Shown: piece after piece, positions 7,564 to 15,229 of the stretch
How positions within the stretch are numbered: position 1 is the first letter of the stretch
How the letters are laid out: the number at the start of each line of letters is the position of its first letter
NCBI GenBank assembly: GCA_017473115.1
Contig: JAFUNC010000007.1
Location: 80,231-144,230, forward strand
Source of the DNA: Lachnospiraceae bacterium
GTDB lineage: Bacteria; Bacillota; Clostridia; Lachnospirales; Lachnospiraceae
Direction: 5' to 3'
Length of the DNA stretch: 64,000 nucleotides
Position numbers and translations under genes: made by a program
The notes under the pieces: model-generated
Database searches by the model: none
What the model saw: only the letters and a program-made list of their open reading frames with translations
Told to the model about the DNA's origin: nothing

Positions 7564-10086
7564 ATGGAAGAATTAAAAAAAGAAGAGTCGATGCAAAATG
7601 AATCAAAAGCAGAGATGCCGGATGCCCTTCATTATGATGCTTTTATCAGTTACAGACATACGGATTTGGATAAGTTTGTGGCTGAAAATCTTCATAAACA
7701 GTTGGAAGCATATCGTATGCCTGCAGATGTGGCAAAGAAACGTCCGGGAATGAAGAATCGAATTGAAAGGGTGTTCCGTGACAAAGAGGAACTTCCGTTG
7801 ACCAGTAACTTAAATGACCCGATTATGATGGCATTGCGTAACAGTGACTGGTTGATTGTCATCTGCTCTCCGAGATTAAGAGAGTCAGTATGGTGTAAAA
7901 AAGAAATTGAGTCTTTTATTCAGCAGCATGGCAGAAACCGGGTGTTGGCAGTTCTGGCGGAAGGTGAGCCTGCCGAATCTTTTCCGGATGAACTTTTATT
8001 TAAAACGGAAGTGGTGACGAAACCGGACGGTAGTAGGGAAGAAGTGAAGGTTCCCGTGGAACCGCTTGCTGCAGACATCCGTGGCAAAAATAAAAAAGAA
8101 ATTCTGAAAAATATGAAGGCGGAGTTGCTTCGCATTCTGGCTGCCATGTTTCATATGAATTTTGATGATTTACGCCAACGTCATAAAGAGCAGGAACACA
8201 AACGTAAAATGCGTTATATGGCTCTGGGGATTGTTGTATGTTTTGTGGTATCACTGGTATCCATTGGTATTGCATTACAGATGAATCATCAGAATAAAGT
8301 AATTCAGGGATTGTCGGATTACACGTATATGCAAAATGAGATGATGAAAGCAGAGCAGGCCGAAAATTTAGCAGACAAGGCATTGACGTATTTGGAAAAA
8401 GGCGATAGAGAGAGTGCAATTCAGTATGCAGTTTGGGCAAGTACCCAATATGAAAGTATGACAATGCCTTACACGGAAGAAGCGCAATACGCATTGGCGG
8501 AATGTCTCGGGGTATATGAAACCGGAGAAATTTATGAACCAAGATATCAGATTGAAACTATGGGTATCATTACGCATATGGATGTAGCACAGGATAAAAA
8601 AACATTGATTATTTTGGATGATTGTCAAACGGTAACGGTTTATGATACGGAATCACGGGAGGTGATTTTGGAACTGGGTGCGGGTGAACATTTTATTGCC
8701 AAGGATACAGGATATGCTTTTTTATCAAACAATCGACTTGCCTATTTGAATGCAAACAATGCAGTTGTTATTTTCAATATAGAGACCCGTGCGGTTGAGA
8801 AAGAGTTAAAGGATGTCAATGCAATCGAACTGATTGCGGACAGTGAAGGAAAATATTTTGCCGTACAAACACTTTCTGCGGAATATATGGTTTATAACGG
8901 TGAAACATTGGAATGCCTCGGAATGACACCGGATTTTACAAATGGTATTGATTACAGTTTTATGAACAGCGAAGGCATTCTTGCATATTCGCATTATTAT
9001 AACAACAGCAACGAATCCTACCAAATCCATTTTCTTGATTGCAAAACGATGCAGGAATTATCTTCATTGACAATGGATACTATTACATTGGAAGATATGG
9101 CTGTAGACGGAGACCGTGCGTATGTATTTGCCAGCCGTTACAGCGATGAGCCGGCGGAAAATGAGTGTATTGTTTACGGAATTGATATTACAACCGGACA
9201 GGTGTTGTGGGAAAACAGTCAAAAGGGCTCTGTGGGCATTATTATGACTTTGCCTGCGTGCGAAAACAAAAAGGAATTGTTGGTATTAACAAAACAGACC
9301 GCACGATTGGTGGATATGCAAACCGGTGAAAACGGATTTCAGATTTCTTTGGATTCCACACCGGTGGAAGCATTCCGGACCACAACCAATAACAGTTTTC
9401 AATTTTTCTGTGAAGATGGAACTGTTATCATGCTGACATCGGATATGGATTATGATGTTCCGATGACGCAGACATTTCATTGTAAAACGACGGATAATAA
9501 AGCATATTGTCTCATTGCAAACGGAATTGTTACGTTACCGGAACAAAGCAATCAAATTACCGTCTATACAGCTGAATGTGCGGATGGAGTAGAACGGATT
9601 GATGCGGTGGAGATTGCACAACCGGAATGTTATTATCAGGACACAGCGCAGAACTATGCAAGAGAGTATGGGCTGGAACAACCGGAATATGTGAAGACAT
9701 TGTTCTTCGATCCGGCTAAGCATTACGTTTTTGCAAGTTATTGGAATAATGATTTTATCATATATGATGTTGTGTTGGGCAGGGTAGTCGGCACCTTTGA
9801 AGACTGCGATACCATGTGCGGATATTGGGGAGAAGATGCAAACCAAAATATGTATATAAAAGGGGAAAAGGGAGGCTATATTATTTCCGTCAATACAAAA
9901 ATAGTTATGCGTATTCCCTATATGAAAGGTTTGGATTTGGAGCAGAATAAAGTATATCTGCAACCGTTTTCCGCATTATATGAAGCACCGATTTACACGT
10001 CTGTGGAACTGATTCAGATGGCAGCACCGTATATGCAGGAAAAGGAAGAAAGCGCAGGAAATGAGACACCGGATTCGGAAGGGTAA
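7564..10086 (+). CDS. TIR-domain membrane protein with beta-propeller-like C terminus (second paralogue)
   Basis: This 840-residue protein is a tandem duplicate of the preceding one along its whole length. The TIR domain has YDAFISY at 24-30 and the same SPRLRESVWCKKE helix (W110, C111, E114); one membrane segment lies near 220-242 and a propeller-like region fills 310-820. Identity is highest in the TIR domain and clearly lower in the propeller, as expected if the sensor part diverges while the effector is held. The ATG at 7564 is preferred over an in-frame TTG at 7546 because AAAGGTG precedes it by about 6 bases. It is last in the set and ends before a strong terminator. Confidence 0.8.
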   Translation: MEELKKEESMQNESKAEMPDALHYDAFISYRHTDLDKFVAENLHKQLEAYRMPADVAKKRPGMKNRIERVFRDKEELPLTSNLNDPIMMALRNSDWLIVICSPRLRESVWCKKEIESFIQQHGRNRVLAVLAEGEPAESFPDELLFKTEVVTKPDGSREEVKVPVEPLAADIRGKNKKEILKNMKAELLRILAAMFHMNFDDLRQRHKEQEHKRKMRYMALGIVVCFVVSLVSIGIALQMNHQNKVIQGLSDYTYMQNEMMKAEQAENLADKALTYLEKGDRESAIQYAVWASTQYESMTMPYTEEAQYALAECLGVYETGEIYEPRYQIETMGIITHMDVAQDKKTLIILDDCQTVTVYDTESREVILELGAGEHFIAKDTGYAFLSNNRLAYLNANNAVVIFNIETRAVEKELKDVNAIELIADSEGKYFAVQTLSAEYMVYNGETLECLGMTPDFTNGIDYSFMNSEGILAYSHYYNNSNESYQIHFLDCKTMQELSSLTMDTITLEDMAVDGDRAYVFASRYSDEPAENECIVYGIDITTGQVLWENSQKGSVGIIMTLPACENKKELLVLTKQTARLVDMQTGENGFQISLDSTPVEAFRTTTNNSFQFFCEDGTVIMLTSDMDYDVPMTQTFHCKTTDNKAYCLIANGIVTLPEQSNQITVYTAECADGVERIDAVEIAQPECYYQDTAQNYAREYGLEQPEYVKTLFFDPAKHYVFASYWNNDFIIYDVVLGRVVGTFEDCDTMCGYWGEDANQNMYIKGEKGGYIISVNTKIVMRIPYMKGLDLEQNKVYLQPFSALYEAPIYTSVELIQMAAPYMQEKEESAGNETPDSEG

Positions 10087-10124
10087 TTCGTTGTTGCGGT
10101 TGAAAAATAAAAGTGAATAAAGAG

Positions 10125-10163
10125 AAAGAAACAGGTGGTTATTTAGGCCACCTGTTTCTTTTT
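10125..10163. terminator. Bidirectional terminator between the TIR and eda genes
   Basis: A 14-bp perfect stem (AAAGAAACAGGTGG at 10125-10138 with its complement at 10148-10161) and a 9-base loop, flanked by A-rich and T-rich tracts, separates convergent genes. Confidence 0.85.
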
Positions 10164-10198
10164 GGTAAATTAGAAAATTTTTGACAAAAGAAAATTTT

Positions 10199-11161
10199 TT
10201 ACTTCTGTACAAGATGCATTGCAAAACCGCCGAATTCACCTTTCATGTAGATTGCTGCCGTTTTGCCTTTGGCATTTGTTTTAACGGTGTCGTAATCGAA
10301 AACAACGCCTTGACGTTCCAGATGATAAATAGCGCGTTCGATGTATCTGGTACCGATGGCAATATGACCATGGGTTCCGAGGTATTTTTCTTTCATTACT
10401 TCTACGGCAGTTCCGGCAAAAACGGAAGAATTGCCGTTCTTTACGGGGAAGCCGAACATGTTTGCAATTATGGTTGCAATACCGATGGCTTCTTCTTCGT
10501 TTTCTGCGTTAATGCCAACGTGACGGATTTCAAAGCCTAACATTGCTTTTACCGCTTCACGGGTCATCTGTTCAATCTTATCAAATTCTTTGTTGGCAAT
10601 CATATCCTTGGTAACCATATAGGTACCGCCGCAGGCAAGAATTTTATCAAAGTCAAGATAATCAGTAAGGTTCTTGGCATTGATGCCGCCGGTAGGCATG
10701 AATTTTACATTGCCGTAAGGAGCGGACATTGCCTTAATCATATTAAGACCGCCTGCTGCTTCCGCAGGGAAGAATTTCACTTCCGTAAGACCTAAAGAAA
10801 GTGCCATTTCGATGTCGGAAGGGTTGCTGCAACCGGGGAGTACAGGCACGCTTTTGGACTGGCAATATTTCACGATTTCAGGGTTCAAGCCGGGGCTTAC
10901 AATGAATTTGGAACCTGCATGGATTGCTTTATCAACCTGTTCGGTAGTAAGGACAGTTCCTGCGCCGACTAACATATCCGGGCAAGCCTCTGCCATCAAA
11001 CGAATACTTTCTTCTGCAGCAGCAGTTCTAAAAGTGATTTCTGCACAGGGGAGACCGCCTGCCATCAACGCTTTTGCCAAAGGTACGGCGTCATTTGCAT
11101 CATCAATTGCGATTACGGGTACAATACCGATTTTACTGAGTTCTTCTACGATTTTGTTCAT
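10199..11161 (-). CDS. eda: KDPG/KHG aldolase with C-terminal VOC-like domain
   Basis: Residues 1-205 are a class I 2-keto-3-deoxy-6-phosphogluconate aldolase: CAEITFRT carries the catalytic glutamate, GAGTVLT is typical, and VKFFPAEAAGG holds the Schiff-base lysine. It splits KDPG into pyruvate and glyceraldehyde-3-phosphate, the last step of hexuronate breakdown. Residues about 210-320 (RHVGINAEN, GTHGHIAIGTRYIERAIY, GGFAMHLVQ) form an extra domain resembling the vicinal-oxygen-chelate/glyoxalase fold, so the protein is about 110 residues longer than standard Eda. The start is set by GGAGG before ATG. It is the third gene after the LacI-type repressor and uronate isomerase. Confidence 0.9.
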   Translation of the reverse strand: MNKIVEELSKIGIVPVIAIDDANDAVPLAKALMAGGLPCAEITFRTAAAEESIRLMAEACPDMLVGAGTVLTTEQVDKAIHAGSKFIVSPGLNPEIVKYCQSKSVPVLPGCSNPSDIEMALSLGLTEVKFFPAEAAGGLNMIKAMSAPYGNVKFMPTGGINAKNLTDYLDFDKILACGGTYMVTKDMIANKEFDKIEQMTREAVKAMLGFEIRHVGINAENEEEAIGIATIIANMFGFPVKNGNSSVFAGTAVEVMKEKYLGTHGHIAIGTRYIERAIYHLERQGVVFDYDTVKTNAKGKTAAIYMKGEFGGFAMHLVQK

Positions 11162-11221
11162 GGGATACCTCCGTTTGTTATAAAAAAATAAGATTGTTAT
11201 GGAATCGTTTTGATTGCTTGT

Positions 11222-12628
11222 TTACAAGGGGAATTTAAAATATCTTACGGCATTATAGTAAGAAATATCTTTTACGATTTCGCCTAAAATATCATAATCT
11301 TCCGGAAATTCACCGTTTTCTACAAGAGTACCCAGGTAGTTGCAGAGAATTCTGCGGAAGTACTCGTGGCGGGTGTAGGAGAGGAAACTTCTGGAGTCTG
11401 TCAACATCCCCACGAAACCGGAAAGATTTCCCAAACTTGCAAGGGATGCCATCTGATCCTGCATTCCGATTTTATGATCATTAAACCACCATGCGGAGCC
11501 CTGCTGGATTTTGGCAACGGCTTCCGCATTCTGGAAACATCCTAAAATAGTGCCGATATATGCGTTATCTACAGGATTTAAACTGTAAATAATTGTTTTG
11601 GGCAGTGCGTCAGTGACTTCAAGAGCATTTAAGAAATCAGCCAGTTCCGCTGCCGATGTCTCGTTTTTGATACAATCGTATCCGGTGTCCGGTCCTAATT
11701 TGCGGAACATTTTTTGGTTATTATCGCGCTTTACTCCGTAATGTAACTGTAATACCCAATTGCGTTTGGCGTATTCGCGGCCGGCAAATAACATAAACTC
11801 AGTTTTAAACCGAAGTTCTTCGCCACGGCTGGGAAGCGTTCCGGCAAGTCGTTTGGCAAAGATTTTTTCAACCTGTTCTTCGGTTCCGGGCTGATACATT
11901 ACATACTCAAGACCATGGTCGGATACGCTGCATCCCATAGATGCAAAGAAATCCATTCTTTTGGATAAGGCAACTTTTAAATCTTTGAATGATTGAATGG
12001 AAACGCCGCTTGCTTTTTCTAATTGACTTAAATAGTCAAGATAGTTTTCCTTTTCTATATTCATTGCTTTGTCGGGGCGCCATGCGGGAAGTACTTTTAC
12101 GTCGAAGGTATCATCTTCAGCGATTATTTTATGATAATGTAAGTCGTCAACAGGGTCGTCTGTAGTGCAAAGCAGAGTAACATTGGAACGACGGATAATG
12201 TTTCGGGCACTCATATCGTCCTGTGCAAGTGCGGCATTGCATACTTCCCATGCTTCTTCGGCGGTATTTTTATTTAAAGGCTTTTGAAAGTTGAAATAAC
12301 GTTGCAATTCCAAGTGGCTCCAGTGATAGAGCGGATTGCCGATTGCCTTACCCAATACCTCAGCCCATTTTAAGAATTTCTCTTTGTCACTTGCATCGCC
12401 CGTGATAAATTTCTCATCAATTCCGCAGGAGCGCATATATCTCCATTTATAATGGTCGCCGCCTAACCAAACCTGAGTAATATTGTCAAATTTACGATCT
12501 TCCGCAATTTCTTTGGGATTGATATGGCAGTGATAATCAAGTACAGGTGTGTGTTCGGCAAAATCATGATACAGTTTTACTGCCGTGGGATTGGAAAGTA
12601 AAAAATCCTTGTCCATAAATGCTTTCAT
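11222..12628 (-). CDS. uxaC: Uronate (glucuronate/galacturonate) isomerase
   Basis: The 468-residue protein is full length for UxaC, which interconverts D-glucuronate with D-fructuronate and D-galacturonate with D-tagaturonate in the cytosol. Characteristic features are the metal-binding HCHINPKEIAEDRKF segment near residue 34, TTDDPVDDLHYH, SDHGLEYV and the C-terminal GMLTDSRSFLSYTRHEYFRR. A GGAGG site precedes the ATG. It lies between the LacI-type repressor (50 bases upstream) and eda (60 bases downstream) on the same strand. Together with kdgK this gives first and last steps; the oxidoreductase and dehydratase (UxaB/UxuB, UxaA/UxuA) are not in the window. Confidence 0.93.
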   Translation of the reverse strand: MKAFMDKDFLLSNPTAVKLYHDFAEHTPVLDYHCHINPKEIAEDRKFDNITQVWLGGDHYKWRYMRSCGIDEKFITGDASDKEKFLKWAEVLGKAIGNPLYHWSHLELQRYFNFQKPLNKNTAEEAWEVCNAALAQDDMSARNIIRRSNVTLLCTTDDPVDDLHYHKIIAEDDTFDVKVLPAWRPDKAMNIEKENYLDYLSQLEKASGVSIQSFKDLKVALSKRMDFFASMGCSVSDHGLEYVMYQPGTEEQVEKIFAKRLAGTLPSRGEELRFKTEFMLFAGREYAKRNWVLQLHYGVKRDNNQKMFRKLGPDTGYDCIKNETSAAELADFLNALEVTDALPKTIIYSLNPVDNAYIGTILGCFQNAEAVAKIQQGSAWWFNDHKIGMQDQMASLASLGNLSGFVGMLTDSRSFLSYTRHEYFRRILCNYLGTLVENGEFPEDYDILGEIVKDISYYNAVRYFKFPL

Positions 12629-12678
12629 AAAATACCTCCGTTATCATTTTTATATAAAATTAAAATATTAAGTGTTTG

Positions 12679-13716
12679 TTATTGCTGCGCGTTCGGTGAT
12701 TTGGGTTCGGTGGTTCCGCGCTCGATAAGGTCACCGAAAAAAATGGATTTTTGCGGGGTGCTTTCGCCGTTTAATACATTAATTAATGTATGAACCAACG
12801 TTTTACAAAGGGTTTCCAACTGATTATCCACACTGGTCAACTCTGGATTGCAACACTTGGCAAGCAGGGAATTGTTATAGCCGATGACAGATAATTCTTC
12901 CGGTACTGAAATACCTGTGTTATGGGCATATTTGATTGCGGCCAGTGCCAGTGTATCATCCGCGGCGATAATACCGTTGAATTTAAGTCCTTCCTGTACC
13001 AGATTATTGATAAAAGCAACCATCTCATCAAAATCTTCGTGGCTACCGCTGTAGTACCGTTGATACTCTTTTATGACAGGTAAACCTTCGGCTTCCAGTC
13101 CGGCCGTAAAGCCGTCCAGTTTACGCATGCTGCTGGAAGTGTGTGAGTTATATAAATATAAGATGTCCGTATGGCCGGAACGAATCATGGTTTTGGTAGC
13201 GTTTGCCATTGAGCGTCTGTCATCACAAAAGCAGGAATACACATTTTCGTAATCATAGTCTGCATTCAGCATCATAACGGGTAATTGTTTTGCGGCCTGA
13301 CGGATATATTCGTTATCTTTATTTTTATCATGTAAAAAATTGGAGCCGCAAAGGATAATGCCGTCCACGCGCTTGGATAAAAGCAATTCCATGCTGTTCT
13401 TTTTGTGTTCCGGGTCAAAACCGGTACAACATAGAATGGTATCATAAGAATTCTTGCGTAAGAGTTGCTCTAAATAGTATACCGCTTTTGCTAAATATAA
13501 ATCGGAAGAATCCGCACAAAGAATACCGATGGTTTTCATGGTATCCAAGCCTAAACCTCTGGCAAAAATATTGGGAGTGTAGCCGCTGGCTTCCATGACA
13601 TCCAATACTTTTTGGCGTGTTTTATCGCTAACATTGGAACTGTTGTTTAATACACGGGAAACGGTGGCAATGGAAACGCCGGCCTGTTCTGAAATGTCAT
13701 AGATTGTTAATCCCAT
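12679..13716 (-). CDS. LacI-family repressor of the hexuronate genes
   Basis: An N-terminal LacI helix-turn-helix (IYDISEQAGVSIATVSRVLN, residues 4-23) and hinge precede a periplasmic-binding-protein-like effector domain (about 60-340). It is divergent from kdgK and upstream of uxaC and eda, so a uronate pathway intermediate such as KDG is the likely inducer (inference). A 16-bp operator with 7-bp arms lies just downstream of the -10 box of each of the two divergent promoters. This predicts autorepression together with repression of kdgK. Length 345 is normal for the family. Confidence 0.88.
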   Translation of the reverse strand: MGLTIYDISEQAGVSIATVSRVLNNSSNVSDKTRQKVLDVMEASGYTPNIFARGLGLDTMKTIGILCADSSDLYLAKAVYYLEQLLRKNSYDTILCCTGFDPEHKKNSMELLLSKRVDGIILCGSNFLHDKNKDNEYIRQAAKQLPVMMLNADYDYENVYSCFCDDRRSMANATKTMIRSGHTDILYLYNSHTSSSMRKLDGFTAGLEAEGLPVIKEYQRYYSGSHEDFDEMVAFINNLVQEGLKFNGIIAADDTLALAAIKYAHNTGISVPEELSVIGYNNSLLAKCCNPELTSVDNQLETLCKTLVHTLINVLNGESTPQKSIFFGDLIERGTTEPKSPNAQQ

Positions 13717-13748
13717 AAAATCACCTCATATAAAAGTTTGCACATAAA

Positions 13749-13764
13749 ATGTAAGTGCTTACAT
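13749..13764. promoter_or_regulatory. LacI-type operator at the repressor gene
   Basis: ATGTAAGTGCTTACAT has 7-bp arms around a 2-base centre. It lies 5 bases downstream of the minus-strand -10 box (13770-13775) and 32 bases before the repressor's start codon. It is the exact reverse complement of the operator at kdgK. Confidence 0.8.
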
Positions 13765-13769
13765 AAAAC

Positions 13770-13798
13770 AGTATACTTTTTTTCAATGAAATGTGCAA
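13770..13798 (-). promoter_or_regulatory. Promoter of the repressor-uxaC-eda transcript
   Basis: On the minus strand TTGCAC (13798-13793), a 17-base spacer and TATACT (13775-13770) form a sigma-A-type promoter, with the operator immediately downstream. Confidence 0.65.
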
Positions 13799-13893
13799 TA
13801 CCTAAAATTACATAAATTATGGGAAAAGAAGAAAAAATATCCAAAATTTAATATCTGTACCAAAATAATATGTTATTTTATTTGAAAATACAC

Positions 13894-13922
13894 TTGACGA
13901 AAAAGAAAAAGCATTGTAATAT
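13894..13922 (+). promoter_or_regulatory. Promoter of kdgK
   Basis: TTGACG (13894-13899), a 17-base spacer and TAATAT (13917-13922) give a near-consensus sigma-A promoter. The start point would fall inside the operator at 13925-13944, leaving a leader of roughly 115 bases before kdgK. Confidence 0.75.
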
Positions 13923-13924
13923 CG

Positions 13925-13944
13925 AAATGTAAGCACTTACATTT
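13925..13944. promoter_or_regulatory. LacI-type operator at kdgK
   Basis: AAATGTAAGCACTTACATTT has 9-bp arms around CA and covers the predicted transcription start of kdgK. The core 16 bases repeat, in inverted form, the operator at 13749-13764, 178 bases away, so looping between the two sites is possible. Confidence 0.82.
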
Positions 13945-14044
13945 ACGGCTCGATAATAAAAGGAACAGTTGCCGGGAATGATAAGATTTTGATGAACTGT
14001 ATTCACGAACTATTTTTATAATGAAGAAAGGTTGGGGTTAAAAG

Positions 14045-15064
14045 ATGAAGGTAATTACATTTGGTGAAATTATGTTGAGACTGGAGCCGGAAGGATACAA
14101 TCGCTTTTTGCAGGCGGAAAAGTATCTTGCAACATATGGCGGTGGTGAGGCTAACGTAGCGGTTTCGCTTGCAAACTTCGGCTTGGATGCTGCATTTGTC
14201 ACAAAACTTCCGAAGCATGAAATCGGTCAGGCAGCAGTAAATTCTTTAAGAAAATTTGGTGTGGATACTTCTTATATTGCACGTGGCGGCAGCAGAGTAG
14301 GTATTTATTTCCTCGAAAAAGGCGCAAGCCAGAGAGCATCGAAAGTAATTTACGACCGCGCCGGTTCTGCGATTTACGAAGCGACAGCGGAAGATTTTGA
14401 TTGGGATAAAATTTTTGACGGTGCAGACTGGTTTCATTTTACGGGTATTACTCCCGCATTGAATCAAAATGTGGCAGATCTTTGTATGGCAGCGTGTAAG
14501 GCAGCAAAAGAAAGAAACATTACCGTAAGTTGTGACTTAAATTACAGAAATAAACTTTGGAGCAAAGAAGAAGCGGGCCGTGTAATGGGAGAACTTTGCA
14601 AATATGTGGATGTTTGTATTGCAAATGAAGAGGATGCATCGGATGTATTCGGTATCCGTTCCGAAGGTACGGACGTAACAGGCGGTAAGGTGAATCATGA
14701 GGGATACAAAGAGGTTGCGGCAAAATTGCAGGAACGTTTCGGTTTCAAGGCAGTGGCAATTACATTGAGAACGTCTATTTCTGCAAATGATAATAAGTGG
14801 GCAGCAATGCTTTACGAAAATGGTGAGTACTTCTTTAGCAAGAGTTATGACGTTCATATCGTTGACCGCGTTGGCGGTGGTGATTCCTTTGGTGCAGGTT
14901 TGATTTATGCATTTTTACAGAATATGGAATCTCAGAAGAAGATTGAGTTTGCAGTTGCGGCAAGTTGTTTGAAGCATACCATAGAGGGAGATTTTAATAT
15001 GGTAACCGTGGATGAAGTGAAGAAACTTGCGGAAGGTGACGGTTCCGGCCGTGTTCAGCGATAA
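14045..15064 (+). CDS. kdgK: 2-keto-3-deoxygluconate kinase (PfkB family)
   Basis: The 339-residue ribokinase-family protein starts KVITFGEIMLRLEPEG, has YGGGEANVAVSLANFG in the sugar-binding region and ends with the PfkB signature DRVGGGDSFGAGLIYAF, which supplies the catalytic aspartate and anion hole. It phosphorylates KDG to KDPG, the substrate of the neighbouring Eda. It is transcribed alone from a promoter overlapped by the LacI-type operator and ends before a strong terminator. The context (uxaC, eda) supports KDG rather than fructose or ribose as substrate. Confidence 0.9.
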   Translation: MKVITFGEIMLRLEPEGYNRFLQAEKYLATYGGGEANVAVSLANFGLDAAFVTKLPKHEIGQAAVNSLRKFGVDTSYIARGGSRVGIYFLEKGASQRASKVIYDRAGSAIYEATAEDFDWDKIFDGADWFHFTGITPALNQNVADLCMAACKAAKERNITVSCDLNYRNKLWSKEEAGRVMGELCKYVDVCIANEEDASDVFGIRSEGTDVTGGKVNHEGYKEVAAKLQERFGFKAVAITLRTSISANDNKWAAMLYENGEYFFSKSYDVHIVDRVGGGDSFGAGLIYAFLQNMESQKKIEFAVAASCLKHTIEGDFNMVTVDEVKKLAEGDGSGRVQR

Positions 15065-15086
15065 TTCAATAAGATAACAGAGCGTG

Positions 15087-15126
15087 AAAGCCAACGATAT
15101 TTGCATATATCGTTGGCTTTTTTGTT
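15087..15126 (+). terminator. Rho-independent terminator of kdgK
   Basis: A 14-bp stem (AAAGCCAACGATAT at 15087-15100 and complement at 15107-15120) with a 6-base loop runs into TTTTTTGTT. Confidence 0.9.
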
Positions 15127-15229
15127 AATCAACTTTGAAAGGATACTGTGAAATAAAAGCATTTGAAGTATCCATACAAGAGTGATATAATAACAATATG
15201 TATGGGTATTTATCATAGGGGGAAAACAT

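Noticed and set aside
10181-10540. 119-codon plus-strand frame opposite eda
   Set aside because: Shadow of the well-supported eda coding frame with no ribosome site.
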